Assembly: GCF_031127815.1 (NCBI RefSeq)
Contig: NZ_JARXHY010000013.1
Location: forward strand, 114,816-178,815
DNA length: 64,000 nt
Reading direction: 5' to 3'
Source: Pelagicoccus sp. SDUM812003
Lineage (GTDB): Bacteria > Verrucomicrobiota > Verrucomicrobiia > Opitutales > Opitutaceae
The notes under the pieces were generated by a model, which was given only the letters and a program-made list of their open reading frames with translations, had not been told where the DNA came from and did not search any database. This document shows, one piece after another, positions 1 through 9,785 of the stretch. The position numbers and the translations under genes were made by a program. The stretch's first letter is position 1. Each line of letters begins with the position of its first letter.

Positions 1-1024
1 CACTATCCAGGCTTGAATCGTTCTCGAGGAAGTCCGCCTCGGTGAGCGCTTGCCACACTCCGGTAGACAGATCGTCTCGCCTTTCGACTCTTAGGGCCTT
101 CGCGATCCCGCTTTCAGGGAGTTGCAGGGTTAGGATGAGGGATCCGTTTTCGGTGGAGAAACTCCAGGGTAGCGAACGAGCATCGGCCGCGGCTCTATTG
201 AACGCGAAGAGGACCGCTAAGGGCACGCCGTTTCGATTCGAGGCGCGGTCGTCGTCAAGACTGTATCCATTGTCCCATAGCCATTGCCCAAACGCGTTCG
301 GAGCTGAGAACTCGGCCGTGGCGATGGTGGATCCCGACGTGGATCTGGTCACAGTCGTGTCCGTGTTTGGCATCTTCTCGGTGAGCTTGTTGTTCACCGA
401 ACTGTGGAAGGTGATCTGGTAGTCGCTTGTGCTGCCTACGTTTCGCAGTTCCACCACCTGCAGACGGATGTCGGCGCTATACGGCGGCTCCACGTAGTCC
501 GGTGGATTGGTCGCCACGTCGATCGTCTGAGTCTGGGTTTGCCCGTCGATGGTGAGTTTTGCGGTGAGCCTGCCTGAAAGAGGAAAGGACCGGAGGCGAT
601 ACAGATCCAGCAACCTGCCGTCCGTATCGATCGATTGCGGCGCTCCGATAGTGGTTACTTCGAGCTCAAGGCCGGAGCTGCTTTGCTCCACCGAAACCTG
701 TTTCACGCCGAAGCCATCAAAGCTGATTTTCGCTGTGTTCTTCAGCGTCCAAGGCGTTTCGTGGATCGAGCCGCCGGTGAAACGAATGGCAACAGGACGC
801 TGCGTCGCCGGGTCGAAGCTCAGTATCGCGTCCATGACCCCGCTTTGGCGAATGTCCTGCTCAGAGCTATCCCCAGTGGAATAGGCGATGGAGTTTGTTC
901 GAGAGCTTTCGAGGATGGAAAACTGGACCTCGATCTCCACGCCGAAAAGGCGGGCGCTACCTGCGAGCAAGATGGCGGCGGTACACAAGGGGCGGATTCC
1001 AATCACGCCCTTAAGGTGATCCAA
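1..1024 (-). CDS. Secreted protein of unknown function, C-terminus cut by window edge
   Basis: An open minus-strand frame runs without a stop from about 1024 to the window edge (341 codons seen). It starts with a short charged stretch and a hydrophobic segment (IRPLCTAAILLAGSARLFG) that looks like a signal peptide, followed by a Ser/Thr-rich, beta-type extracellular sequence. I recognise no domain. No in-frame ATG exists; TTG at 1024 (or TTG at 1027, GTG about 7 codons inside) is the likely start, and the exact one is unsure. The coding sense is supported by the unbroken length and sensible composition, whereas the overlapping plus-strand frames have poor composition. It is divergent from the deiminase-like pair. 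Confidence 0.6.
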   Translation of the reverse strand, partial: MDHLKGVIGIRPLCTAAILLAGSARLFGVEIEVQFSILESSRTNSIAYSTGDSSEQDIRQSGVMDAILSFDPATQRPVAIRFTGGSIHETPWTLKNTAKISFDGFGVKQVSVEQSSSGLELEVTTIGAPQSIDTDGRLLDLYRLRSFPLSGRLTAKLTIDGQTQTQTIDVATNPPDYVEPPYSADIRLQVVELRNVGSTSDYQITFHSSVNNKLTEKMPNTDTTVTRSTSGSTIATAEFSAPNAFGQWLWDNGYSLDDDRASNRNGVPLAVLFAFNRAAADARSLPWSFSTENGSLILTLQLPESGIAKALRVERRDDLSTGVWQALTEADFLENDSSLDS

Positions 1025-1205
1025 CAATGAGGTCTCGTCAATGCAGCGGAGTTCGGTTTCGCCGCTCGGCGTGGCATGGGGTCGGCAATGGGCCTTGAGG
1101 GTAAGGGGCGATTCGCAGCGGGTTCGATTCGCCGGCTGGTGGATATTCACTTGCAAGTTCGTTCGAAATCAAATTGCTGTCTCGATCAAAAAAAGGGAGT
1201 GGGAA

Positions 1206-2828
1206 ATGGGAGTGGGACCTACAAACCGTTTGCGGGGGAAATGGCAGGCGCTGAGGCTCGGCATCGCTTGGATAACATCGATTTGGGTTTTCGACGCTAG
1301 TACCCTTGCAACGCTCGGCGCGGCATCGGTAGCCGATCTCCCGCCACCGTTGGCCAGCGAAGGTTTTGGCGGGTTGACCGAGCCGACCGCGCCGATAGCA
1401 GGCTCTCGAGCTTTGGCGGACTGGGAGCCGGCAGGGGCGGTCATGATCAACGTCTCCCCGCAGGAGGTGCTGGAAACGCCTGATCTACTGGCGTGCTACC
1501 GGCAGATCGTGGAGGCGCTCACGCGCTACGTGCCGGTGGTGGTGGGATACGATGGCGAGGACAGCCGATTCGCCTTGCGTTTGGAAGACGCTCTGAGGCC
1601 CGCCAATTCTGATGCTAAGGATCGGTTTCCCGTCGAAACAGCGGATTCTAAAACAAACGAGTATTGGATACGCGACTACGGCCCGATCTTTTGCATGAGC
1701 GCCTCGAACCGTCTGGTTCTGGTCGATACGATTTATAGAGATTGGAGGGAGGAGATCGACGCTTTCGAGCAAACGGGCGATCTCACCGGACCGGGAATAG
1801 GCGTCGAGCTGGAGAAGCGTCTGCAGTTTCGAACAAAGCGTTTGAAAAGCGACACTTCTCCCTTGGCTGTCATGAAAATCCTGAGACAGAGCTTTCGTCT
1901 GTCGAGCGAAACGACCCGGCCTCCTTTGGTCCTTCCAGGTAGTGAAATGCAGACGGATGGGGAGGGGCTCTTCTTCGTCGCTGAGGAGGCCGCGTTCCTA
2001 AACGGGGGACGGGTCGCTTTGTTCGAAGGACTCACGCGAGACTACTTTGGGGCGGAGGAGATTCACCTTTTGGATACATTGCGCGAGTGGGGATCGCTAC
2101 GATTGGATAGCCAGGTTAAGCTAGCGGGAGGCGGTTATGTTTTCGTTACGCGCCCTCAGTTTTCAGCGCCCCTCAGTCAAGCGGCGGCATCGTTCGAACG
2201 CGAGCGAGCGGAAGCCGTTTTTCGATCCAACTGGCAGTACCTAGAGAAGTTCGAGCCGAGATTGCGTCGGGTGGAGCTCCCGACATTGCCCATTGCGGAA
2301 GTCTCGAATCAGCCCTTGCTTTACCATGTTCGGGTTCGTCTGCTCAAAGCGATTTGCCAAAATGCTCAAATCGACTTCGACCTCTATCGGTCGCTGCCCG
2401 CTGTCGACGAGAAACGACTAGCGTACGATCAAAGGATCTATGCTTACCTAAAGGAGAAGGTCGGGTATCTCGGTCAGTTTAGCGATGACGATTATTTGGC
2501 GGAAACCGTTCCTGCGGTGCTGGGACGTTCGCTATGGCGATTGGTTGCAGAGGAGCGACAGAATCGGTCGCCTTTTCGTTCCTACACCAGCTCGTTTGTA
2601 TTGGGACTTCAAGGACGGCCAACCGTAGTGCTGCTGCCCCGATACGCTGCGCAGAAGGACGATGCTGCAGGGTTGATCCTGCAAACGGAGAGGGAGGTTG
2701 AGCGCGCCTATCGCCTCGCTTATCCCGACGCGATGATCCATTGGGTGGATGCCGACCCCTTGACCGTTCGCGGAGGCACCTTGCATCGTGCATTGCTCGC
2801 TCTCCCTCGAGGGAGGGAGCGCTCATGA
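1206..2828 (+). CDS. Exported deiminase-fold protein, probable pseudoenzyme (agmatine deiminase/PAD_porph-like)
   Basis: 540 residues, start ATG 1206 chosen because GGGAGTGGGAA sits just upstream and an N-terminal hydrophobic segment (about residues 15-40) then looks like a signal peptide; an in-frame ATG at 1041 would precede it. Family hallmarks: EYWIRDYGPIF (about residue 155), TDGEGLFFVAEEAAFLNGG (about 250) and a C-terminal GGTLHR. In the PF04371 fold the last motif normally reads GGxxHC with the nucleophilic Cys; here it is Arg. The usual His-x-Asp motif is RLD. The Asp-containing RDYGP motif is kept. I infer loss of deiminase chemistry. Longer than the usual family length of about 350. 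Its TGA overlaps the ATG of the paralogue (ATGA), so the two are translationally coupled. Confidence 0.72.
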   Translation: MGVGPTNRLRGKWQALRLGIAWITSIWVFDASTLATLGAASVADLPPPLASEGFGGLTEPTAPIAGSRALADWEPAGAVMINVSPQEVLETPDLLACYRQIVEALTRYVPVVVGYDGEDSRFALRLEDALRPANSDAKDRFPVETADSKTNEYWIRDYGPIFCMSASNRLVLVDTIYRDWREEIDAFEQTGDLTGPGIGVELEKRLQFRTKRLKSDTSPLAVMKILRQSFRLSSETTRPPLVLPGSEMQTDGEGLFFVAEEAAFLNGGRVALFEGLTRDYFGAEEIHLLDTLREWGSLRLDSQVKLAGGGYVFVTRPQFSAPLSQAAASFERERAEAVFRSNWQYLEKFEPRLRRVELPTLPIAEVSNQPLLYHVRVRLLKAICQNAQIDFDLYRSLPAVDEKRLAYDQRIYAYLKEKVGYLGQFSDDDYLAETVPAVLGRSLWRLVAEERQNRSPFRSYTSSFVLGLQGRPTVVLLPRYAAQKDDAAGLILQTEREVERAYRLAYPDAMIHWVDADPLTVRGGTLHRALLALPRGRERS

Positions 2829-4474
2829 TTCACTTGGCAAGGACCGGCCGCGGGGCGGTTACACTGGAGGTGAAAAGCGCCAGAGCGCTCCTGCTTCGCG
2901 GCACCTGCTTGATGGTCTTGGTCTTCTTCCTCGCTCAAACGAGGTCGACTCTCGGAGACGTGTTCGGGGATGAGCGCGTAGAGACGTCCTCGATAGGGGC
3001 TAAGTCCTATCCATTGTTCAACCGTCAGACCGAACCCACAGCTCCGCTTGCGGCGGAGCGGCCGGTGGGCGAATGGGAAGCGGCCAGCTTTGTCTGGATA
3101 AATCTGTCGCTTCCCAGCGTCTGCAAGCAGCCCGAGGTCCTGGCTTTCTATCGAGAGTTCATCGAGGTCGTTTCGCAATATCTGCCGGTCGTGGTCGGGC
3201 TCGACTTCCAGTCAGCGTGGAGTTGGCCTCGATTGAGGGAGGAACTTGTGAGCGATGCCGCGGCGAAGAGGGGAAATACGCATTTCTTCGATTCGAGATG
3301 CAACTCGTATTGGACAAGAGACTACGGACCTGGATTCGCGAGGGCTGCCGACGACTCTCTTATTCTGGTGGATTCCATGTATCGAGGACTAGAGGACGAA
3401 ATGGATCTTTTCGCTTCGTCCCTAAACGAGCTCGAGGGATATAGCCCCTCGAGAAACGCTTTGCTGTTTCAAGCCTTTCGCTCCAACGGGAGACGAGCTG
3501 AGCTGGCTCCCTTGCGATTGGCAAACGTGCTGCGTCAATACTTTGGATACACTGTTGATTGCGTGCGACCAAAGCTCTACCTGCAAGGAGGCGATTTTCT
3601 GACTGATGGCAAAAATCGGGTATTCATTTCGGAAGACACCTTGATCTCCAACGGAGGCCGAGAATCTGCTCTAGCGGAAACCTTTCGATATTATTTCGGG
3701 GCGAAGGAAATGCATGTCCTGTCGGCCCTGCCTGGAAACGCCGTGAAGCATCTCGACATGAACTTGAAGTTCATCAGCCCGAACGTGCTATTGTACGCGG
3801 AACCGCCGAAGACGCGAAAGGGAGGCAGCCGCTCGTCCCGTCAGCTGGAGACGCTGGCGACTCGTTCTCTCGAATCCAACATCGCCTATTTGCGGGAGCG
3901 CTGCTCGGACGTCACTCTCGTCCCTATTCCAACACCTCCGATTTGGGAGGAGTCGGTGGAAGAAGCGATGCTGGTCCTGAGCGCCCAAGTGCTGCAGCTC
4001 GTCTGCAAGGAGTTGGACGTTGATTTCGACAGCTATTGGTACGTCGAAAAGCCAGGTCCTGATCATGCGGAAGTGAAGGAGAAAGTGGATACTCGCCTAG
4101 CTTCGCTGGTCGGGCATCCGGCGCGACTATCAAATCGAAGCGACCTCAACCGGCTGACCTTGCATTACCTAAAGGAAGACCTGGATACGCTGATCGACAG
4201 CAGGGTTGCGGGAAGCACCGTGTACCGGACTTATGCGAATGCGCTGTTGATCCAGGTGGAGAACGGCCCGACCGTCGCGCTTCTGCCGCGCTATCGGGCG
4301 CAGGAGGGAGAATCGAGCGCAGCGTTTAGAGGGTGGGAAATGCAAGTTGAGCGAGCCTACCGACTCGTGTACCCGAACGCGAAGATTCATTGGATTCCAA
4401 CCGACGCGATGGCCCTCCAAGGCGGGGCGCTGCACTGTCTGGCAATGGTGGTGCCGCAAGGCAAACGCCGATGA
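2825..4474 (+). CDS. Exported peptidyl-arginine/agmatine deiminase-like protein
   Basis: 549 residues, tandem paralogue of the preceding gene and overlapping it by ATGA. The start at 2825 is followed by a basic stretch and a hydrophobic core (LLLRGTCLMVLVFFLAQT), i.e. a signal peptide, so the product is probably periplasmic or secreted. It retains the catalytic signatures of the PF04371 family: YWTRDYGPGF (about 160), LQGGDFLTDG (about 255), KHLDM (about 310) and GGALHC near the C-terminus. Agmatine deiminases and bacterial PADs hydrolyse guanidino groups to ureido groups plus ammonia; whether this one acts on free agmatine or peptidyl arginine cannot be told. Export and extra length favour a peptide or extracellular substrate. 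Confidence 0.72.
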   Translation: MIHLARTGRGAVTLEVKSARALLLRGTCLMVLVFFLAQTRSTLGDVFGDERVETSSIGAKSYPLFNRQTEPTAPLAAERPVGEWEAASFVWINLSLPSVCKQPEVLAFYREFIEVVSQYLPVVVGLDFQSAWSWPRLREELVSDAAAKRGNTHFFDSRCNSYWTRDYGPGFARAADDSLILVDSMYRGLEDEMDLFASSLNELEGYSPSRNALLFQAFRSNGRRAELAPLRLANVLRQYFGYTVDCVRPKLYLQGGDFLTDGKNRVFISEDTLISNGGRESALAETFRYYFGAKEMHVLSALPGNAVKHLDMNLKFISPNVLLYAEPPKTRKGGSRSSRQLETLATRSLESNIAYLRERCSDVTLVPIPTPPIWEESVEEAMLVLSAQVLQLVCKELDVDFDSYWYVEKPGPDHAEVKEKVDTRLASLVGHPARLSNRSDLNRLTLHYLKEDLDTLIDSRVAGSTVYRTYANALLIQVENGPTVALLPRYRAQEGESSAAFRGWEMQVERAYRLVYPNAKIHWIPTDAMALQGGALHCLAMVVPQGKRR

Positions 4475-4704
4475 GCGATCCCTTGGGGCGAATCGAAGGG
4501 ACGAGGCTAACGTTGGGACTTGCAGGATGCGACACGTCGACGCCCTTGGGTGGAGCCGCACCTTTGGTTCAAATTCGCCTCGAAAAAAAGCTCAGGTCCA
4601 ACGCTTTGCATATCGGGCTTAAAAGGGAGCAGGGGCTCGATAGTCAGGCATCTCGCTCCCCTCGTGAGGAACCGGTCTCTGGTTCAACTCCACCCGAACA
4701 TGGA

Positions 4705-4734
4705 GGAAGCCGACCTCTTTCGAGATCGGCTTCC
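4705..4734 (-). terminator. Hairpin directly 3' of tRNA-fMet
   Basis: GGAAGCCGA (4705-4713) and TCGGCTTCC (4726-4734) form a perfect 9-bp stem starting 3 nt past the tRNA CCA end on the minus strand. No T-run follows, so it may be a processing or weak termination structure. Confidence 0.5.
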
Positions 4735-4736
4735 AT

Positions 4737-4813
<77 letters not shown>

Positions 4814-5018
4814 TCTGCAGTTGCTAAACTGTTAATCTCCGCTCTGGTGCTCGGAGGAGGCGTACAAAGTGAGATTCAAAACCATGTGTCAATGAATTTT
4901 CTGAAAAAGGTGAGGAAAACGGGGAAATTCCCGCTTGCCATGAGTGGGCCGGGGGGTACCTTTCTCGCTTTTCTCAAAACAGAACCATCAACCGATAACA
5001 TCAAATACTAGCATGTAA

Positions 5019-5062
5019 GGCGGCATTCGTGACGCCTCGCCCTCGCGAAAGGGTGTTTTTTT
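5019..5062 (+). promoter_or_regulatory. Structured rpsB leader, terminator-like hairpin abutting the start codon
   Basis: A possible GGCG/CGCC stem (5019-5036) is followed by a CGCCCT/AGGGTG stem (5038-5055, one G-T wobble) and seven T residues, ending only 3 nt before the rpsB ATG. It resembles an intrinsic terminator or attenuator. S2 leaders are autoregulatory in other bacteria; that role here is inference. Confidence 0.35.
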
Positions 5063-5065
5063 ATT

Positions 5066-5935
5066 ATGAATATTGAACTAACTGATCTACTCGACGCTGG
5101 AGTGCACTTCGGCCACCAGGTGAAGCGCTGGAACCCGAAGTCCAAGGCTTTCGTTTTCGATCACCGCCAGGGCATCTCCGTGATCGACCTCGCCAAGACC
5201 TACGAGGGCTTGCAGAAGGCCTACGATTTCATCGAGGAAGTCGTTTCCAAGGGCGGCGAGATCCTGCTCGTGGGCACCAAGCGTCAGGCTCAGGAAATCA
5301 TTCGTGAAACGGCGGCCAACACTGGCATGCCGTTCTGCGTGAATCGCTGGATGGGCGGCACGCTGACCAATTGGAAGACCATCACCAGCTCCATCTCCAA
5401 GTACAAGAAGTATCAGAAGATGGAGGCGGACGGCAGCTTGGCCAAGCTGCCAAAGAAGGAAGGTTCGGCCATCCGCCGCGAGATGGCGCGTATGCACCGC
5501 AATTTCGAAGGCATCGTGAAGATGGAGAAGCTTCCGGCGGCCATGTTCGTGGTCGACGTCAACTACGAGGACATCGCGGTCGCCGAGGCGCGTCGCACCA
5601 AGATCCCTGTAGCGGCGATCGTGGACACCAACTCCGACCCGACGACCGTCGACTACGCCATCCCTGGCAACGACGACGCGGTGAAGTCTATCCGCATCAT
5701 CATGGAGACGGTGGCGGACGCGATCGAGGCTGGTCGCGCCAAGCGCGCCTCTCGCATGGCTAAGGGCGGCGCCAAGGGCGAAGCGGCAGCTGCCGGCGCC
5801 GAGATGGTTGCGGCCAGCGAGGAAGCGGCTCCTGCGACGGAGGCAGCTCCTGAAGCTCCGGCTCCGGAAGCGGCTGCAGCTCCAGCGGAAGCGGCCCCGG
5901 CCGAGACTGAAGCGAGCGAGAAGGCGGACAGCTAA
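5066..5935 (+). CDS. rpsB: 30S ribosomal protein S2
   Basis: 289 residues. The N-terminal about 230 residues carry the S2 signatures (LLDAGVHFGHQVKRWNPK at the start, NRWMGGTLTNWKTI about residue 95, PVAAIVDTNSDPTTVDYAIP about 185). S2 binds the back of the 30S body near S1. The last about 50 residues are an Ala/Glu/Pro-rich tail beyond the usual length of about 240, a low-complexity extension often seen in this phylum's ribosomal proteins. It is followed at 134 bp by tsf, the conserved rpsB-tsf order. High use of GC-ending codons agrees with strong expression. Confidence 0.97.
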   Translation: MNIELTDLLDAGVHFGHQVKRWNPKSKAFVFDHRQGISVIDLAKTYEGLQKAYDFIEEVVSKGGEILLVGTKRQAQEIIRETAANTGMPFCVNRWMGGTLTNWKTITSSISKYKKYQKMEADGSLAKLPKKEGSAIRREMARMHRNFEGIVKMEKLPAAMFVVDVNYEDIAVAEARRTKIPVAAIVDTNSDPTTVDYAIPGNDDAVKSIRIIMETVADAIEAGRAKRASRMAKGGAKGEAAAAGAEMVAASEEAAPATEAAPEAPAPEAAAAPAEAAPAETEASEKADS

Positions 5936-5958
5936 GCCTTTTCCCATTTGTCACGAAC

Positions 5959-5982
5959 GCGGCGTTGCTAGGTCAACGCCGC
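5959..5982 (+). terminator. Hairpin between rpsB and tsf
   Basis: GCGGCGTTG (5959-5967) pairs with CAACGCCGC (5974-5982), followed by CTTCGTTTTC. It may partially terminate or stabilise the rpsB end, setting the rpsB:tsf transcript ratio; no separate tsf promoter was identified. Confidence 0.5.
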
Positions 5983-6069
5983 CTTCGTTTTCTCAACTAG
6001 AATTTCTATTCAACCAATTCGCGGGCGCTGATCGAAGCCCCGTTTCAAATCCATCCACTTCGAAAAGAA

Positions 6070-6672
6070 ATGAGCGTACAAATCACCGCTAAACTAGTAG
6101 GCGAACTCCGTGGCCAGACCGGCGCTGGTCTCATGGACTGCAAGAAGGCTTTGACTGAAGCCGACGGCGACCTGGAAGTCGCAGCTACGATCCTGCGCAA
6201 GAAGGGCATCGCTTCCGCTGGCAAGAAGGCTGGCCGCGCCACTTCCGAAGGATTGATCGAGTCCTACATCCACTTGGGTGGCAAGGTCGGCGTATTGATC
6301 GAAGTCAACTGCGAGACCGATTTCGTGGCCAAGACCGATGACTTCAAGGCCTTTGTCAAGGACCTCTGCCTGCACATCGCCGCGGCGAGCCCGGTATGCG
6401 TCAGCCGCGAGCAGGTGCCTGCTGAGCTCATCGAGAAGGAGCGCGAAGTCGCTACCGCTCAAGCTGAGGGCAAGCCTCCCGCCGCCATCCAGAAGATCAT
6501 CGAGGGCAAGCTCAACAAGTACTACGCTTCGGTTTGCTTGCTGGAGCAGCCTTTCGTGAAGAACTCGGACCAGACCGTTCAGGACGTTTTGACCGAAAAG
6601 ATCTCCAAGCTCGGCGAGAACATGCAGATCAACCGCTTCGTGCGCTACCAGATCGGCGAAGAGCAGAAGTAG
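6070..6672 (+). CDS. tsf: Elongation factor Ts
   Basis: 200 residues. The N-terminal UBA-like part with LRGQTGAGLMDCKKALTEA and the core motif GKVGVLIEVNCETDFVAK (about residue 75) identify EF-Ts, the guanine-nucleotide exchange factor for EF-Tu. It is a short form: the second half of the core dimerisation region seen in E. coli (about 280 residues) is missing, as in the compact EF-Ts of several other lineages. It lies downstream of rpsB and is followed by a strong intrinsic terminator. Confidence 0.96.
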   Translation: MSVQITAKLVGELRGQTGAGLMDCKKALTEADGDLEVAATILRKKGIASAGKKAGRATSEGLIESYIHLGGKVGVLIEVNCETDFVAKTDDFKAFVKDLCLHIAAASPVCVSREQVPAELIEKEREVATAQAEGKPPAAIQKIIEGKLNKYYASVCLLEQPFVKNSDQTVQDVLTEKISKLGENMQINRFVRYQIGEEQK

Positions 6673-6703
6673 ATCGTTCGACGCGCTTTGCTTTTATCAA
6701 ATC

Positions 6704-6731
6704 GGCTCCCTTTGCGGGGAGCCTTTTTTTT
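6704..6731 (+). terminator. Intrinsic terminator after tsf
   Basis: GGCTCCC (6704-6710) and GGGAGCC (6717-6723) form a 7-bp GC-rich stem followed by eight T residues: a classic rho-independent terminator 31 bp past the tsf stop. Confidence 0.92.
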
Positions 6732-6928
6732 GTCCCGCTTCTCGGGCGGGCTCGGCCTCTTGGCGCAGGGAGATGCGGTTGGAGAGCTGCCCATCGCGGC
6801 GAGCGATGCCTTGAAGCGAGGCGGGTAGAGGCGTCGAGCGAGTCCGTTTCGGTGTTTCTCCCGAAGGGGGCAGGCCTTGCCGCATCGATTTCCCTAAACC
6901 TCCAATCGATGCATCGAGGTCCGCTTCA

Positions 6929-9730
6929 TCAGGAGCGAAGGGCTGCTTCGGCTGCTTCGCTGGCTTTCTTGAGGTAGAAGTTGCGCACTTCGTGGGCGTT
7001 GAAAACGGGCACCACGCGACCGTCGCCCATGATGCTCACGCCGGAGAAGAGCTTCACGTTCGCAAGTTCGCCGGAGAGCGGTTTGACGACGATTTCCTCC
7101 TGACCCACGAACTTGTCGACGATCAGGCCCAGTTTTCCCTCTTGGCTGTCCACGAGCGCCACGTTGAGCAATGCGGGCATCTCGTCCGGCTCGCGAGGCG
7201 TTCCGAGCAGCTCTTGCAGATCCACGAGATCGACCACTTCGTTGCGAATGCTTGTCATGCGGGAACCTCCATGGGAGCGGATGTTTCGAGTGAAGACTTT
7301 TTCCAGCGAGGCGACATTTTCCGTCGGTAGCAGGTATTCCTCGGCGCCGCTTCGCAGGAGAATCGCTTCGGAGACCAGGAGGCTGGTGGGAAGACGAAGG
7401 GTGAAGGTGGTGCCGACGCCGAGGGCGCTGTCGATCTCGATGCTTCCGTGCAGCTTTCGTATGTTATTTGCAACTACATCCATGCCAACGCCGCGACCGG
7501 AGAGGTCGGTGATGGCCTCTGCGGTGGAGAAGCCCGCCCGCATGATCAGTTCGTAGGCGGCGTTGTCCTGCATGATGGAGGCTTCCTCCCTGCTGATCAG
7601 GCCTTTTTCGATGGCCTTTTTCTTGAGCTTTTCAGGGTCGAGGCCGCGGCCATCGTCTCGAATCCTGATTGCTACGGCGCTGCCCTCGGTCGCTGCGGAG
7701 AGGGAGATGGTGGCCACCGGTGGCTTGCTGGTTCGGGAGCGTTCCTCCGCGGTCTCGATGCCATGATCGAGGGCGTTTCTCAAGATGTGAACGAGGGGGT
7801 CGCCGAGCTGTTCCACCATAGACTTGTCGAGTTCCGTCTCCTCGCCCTTGACTACGAATGCGATTTCCTTTCCCAACGATTTGGATACGTCGCGAACCAT
7901 GCGAGGAAAGCGTTGGAAAAGGCCCCTCAGCGATCGCATGCGAATGGACATCACGGCGCTTTGCAGCTCGTCGGCCAATCGGGAAACGTTTCCCCCGGCT
8001 TCGCGCAGCTCCTGAGCCACGGAGGTGAGGCCATGGTCGTCGAGCACGGATTTGGCGATGAGGGGGAAGGCTCCGCGAGCGACGAGCAGCTCTCCAACCG
8101 CTCTCATTAGTCGATCGATCTTGTCTTCGTCGACTCTGAGCGATGACTTGCCCTTTTGATCTGCAGTCGCGTTCGAGTTGGCGGCGGTTTCGCTTGCGGA
8201 CCGCGGAGTGGCATTGGTCTGACCTGATTGTTCCCTGTTGGAACGGGCTGCCGAATCCAGCTTTTCCAAAGTCCCTTCGATGAGGGACGACAGCATGTCA
8301 GCGTTTTTGGATACGGAGTCGCACTCGTTCGCGAAGACCGCGCAAACTTCGGCGACTTCGGATTGGTCCACGGCTTTCGAGGCTCTGAGAATATTGGCGA
8401 CGCCTCGCTTTATGATCGGAAGCTCATTCGACAGAGTCTCCTGGGAGAGGCGCGACTTGCAGTCGGCGAGCATGGCGATGCTCTGTTCAAAGATATTGTG
8501 AAACGCCTCTTCCTGTGGGGGCCGATTTTCGACGGCGCGGGTGATCGGAGCGTCGGCGAGCTCGGCTGGAGGAAGTCCGAGGGCCGACAAAAGATCGGGC
8601 TGCGTCTCTGCGGGCTGATAGCGAAGGATGAAGGATCGATAGAGTTCGCGGATCGTTCGGGCGAGGGCTTGCATGGTCGCGACGCGTTCCGGAGCCGTCT
8701 GAAGCTCACCCTGGCAAAGCGTTTGGTGGGCGTATCGCTCGCCCGCTCGCGCCAAAGCGTTGATGCGGCGCAGAGGGTGGGATTCCCTCGTCGTTTGGCC
8801 TGCCGAACTGAGCAGAATGCCGGCGTTCCCCTTGAAGGAGTGCAGGGCGCGCTCGATGCGGGTCCAGGGCTCCTCCGTGTCGAAGCTGTCGCGGCAGGCG
8901 CGGATCGCTTCGTTGATCGTGTCGAGCAGCTCCTGGCTTTCGCCTTCGAAATCCTCGAGCGTGTTCGCATCGAAAAGACCCGGGGCGTTCGATTCTTCGT
9001 CCATCAGGCGGGTGTCGCGTTCGATCGAAATGTCGGCATCCATTTCGACGAAGGAAAACACTTCACGCACGTCCTCTTCGGATGCTTCGCTCACGAGCTC
9101 GATCTGCCAGGACAGGTAGGTCTTCTCGTGGTCGAATGTATCCAGATTTGGGATAGCGCAGCGCGTGGAGAAGCTCGCGTGACCGATCTCCCTGAGTTCG
9201 TCAAGCACGCTTACCGGGTCGTTTCCGAACTCCATGAAGGATTCGTGAGGGCAGAAGGTGATGGAATAGATTCCGATTTCCCTGGCAGGAGAATCTGCTT
9301 CGGAAGGCGTCCCTCTGGTGGTGGACGCTTGCTGAGCGGGCAGCAGGCGGCGAAGCTCCCTCAAGATCGGGTCGTCTTCGACCGCGGCTTTATCGAAGGC
9401 ATCGGATGGCTCTTCGGATACGAAAGCCGTTATTTGGTCGACCGTTTTGAGCGAGAGTTCGATCAACGCGTGCGAAACCTGGAGCTTGCCTTCGCGAGCG
9501 AGATTGAACGCGTCCTCAAAAACGTGGAGGAAGGCTGCCAGCTTGAGAAAGCCAGCGCTGGAGCCAGAACCCTTGAGCGTGTGCAAACTGCGGAAGACCC
9601 GATCGATCAGTTCCGAGTTGCCTTCGTCGGACTCGAGTTGGAGCAGGCTCTCTTCGAGATCCGTCACGAGCTCCTCGGCTTCGATGCGAAACGAAGCCTG
9701 CATCTCGCGCATGATGGCGTCTGTATCCAT
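6929..9730 (-). CDS. cheA: Chemotaxis histidine kinase CheA, multi-Hpt
   Basis: 933 residues, last gene of the minus-strand chemosensory operon. Order: Hpt with [13 protein letters not shown] (phospho-His about 50), a poorly conserved stretch, a second Hpt with [13 protein letters not shown] (about 300), a third helical Hpt-like segment without the His motif (about 420-490), the P3 dimerisation helices from about 550, the HATPase with N box NALDHG, G1 [11 protein letters not shown] and G2 GRGVGMDVV, and a C-terminal CheW-like P5 domain. It should autophosphorylate under MCP/CheW control and pass phosphate to the two CheY proteins encoded upstream and to CheB. More than one active Hpt suggests parallel phosphotransfer. 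Confidence 0.95.
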   Translation of the reverse strand: MDTDAIMREMQASFRIEAEELVTDLEESLLQLESDEGNSELIDRVFRSLHTLKGSGSSAGFLKLAAFLHVFEDAFNLAREGKLQVSHALIELSLKTVDQITAFVSEEPSDAFDKAAVEDDPILRELRRLLPAQQASTTRGTPSEADSPAREIGIYSITFCPHESFMEFGNDPVSVLDELREIGHASFSTRCAIPNLDTFDHEKTYLSWQIELVSEASEEDVREVFSFVEMDADISIERDTRLMDEESNAPGLFDANTLEDFEGESQELLDTINEAIRACRDSFDTEEPWTRIERALHSFKGNAGILLSSAGQTTRESHPLRRINALARAGERYAHQTLCQGELQTAPERVATMQALARTIRELYRSFILRYQPAETQPDLLSALGLPPAELADAPITRAVENRPPQEEAFHNIFEQSIAMLADCKSRLSQETLSNELPIIKRGVANILRASKAVDQSEVAEVCAVFANECDSVSKNADMLSSLIEGTLEKLDSAARSNREQSGQTNATPRSASETAANSNATADQKGKSSLRVDEDKIDRLMRAVGELLVARGAFPLIAKSVLDDHGLTSVAQELREAGGNVSRLADELQSAVMSIRMRSLRGLFQRFPRMVRDVSKSLGKEIAFVVKGEETELDKSMVEQLGDPLVHILRNALDHGIETAEERSRTSKPPVATISLSAATEGSAVAIRIRDDGRGLDPEKLKKKAIEKGLISREEASIMQDNAAYELIMRAGFSTAEAITDLSGRGVGMDVVANNIRKLHGSIEIDSALGVGTTFTLRLPTSLLVSEAILLRSGAEEYLLPTENVASLEKVFTRNIRSHGGSRMTSIRNEVVDLVDLQELLGTPREPDEMPALLNVALVDSQEGKLGLIVDKFVGQEEIVVKPLSGELANVKLFSGVSIMGDGRVVPVFNAHEVRNFYLKKASEAAEAALRS

Positions 9731-9785
9731 ATTCTGGGGAAGTGATGAGGTTGACGGTTTCGGCTCTGACCGGTCAACTGCCGCT

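Noticed and set aside
820..1002. 60-codon minus frame near the left edge
   Set aside because: It is out of frame with the longer edge-truncated secreted protein, which has better composition and a signal peptide.
5087..5947. 286-codon minus frame opposite rpsB
   Set aside because: Mirror of rpsB codon bias; Arg/His-rich low-complexity translation with no family.
8228..9745. Long plus-strand open frame (505 codons) opposite cheA
   Set aside because: Antisense shadow of a GC-rich real gene; composition rich in Arg/Gly/Leu with no domain, while the minus strand encodes all CheA motifs.
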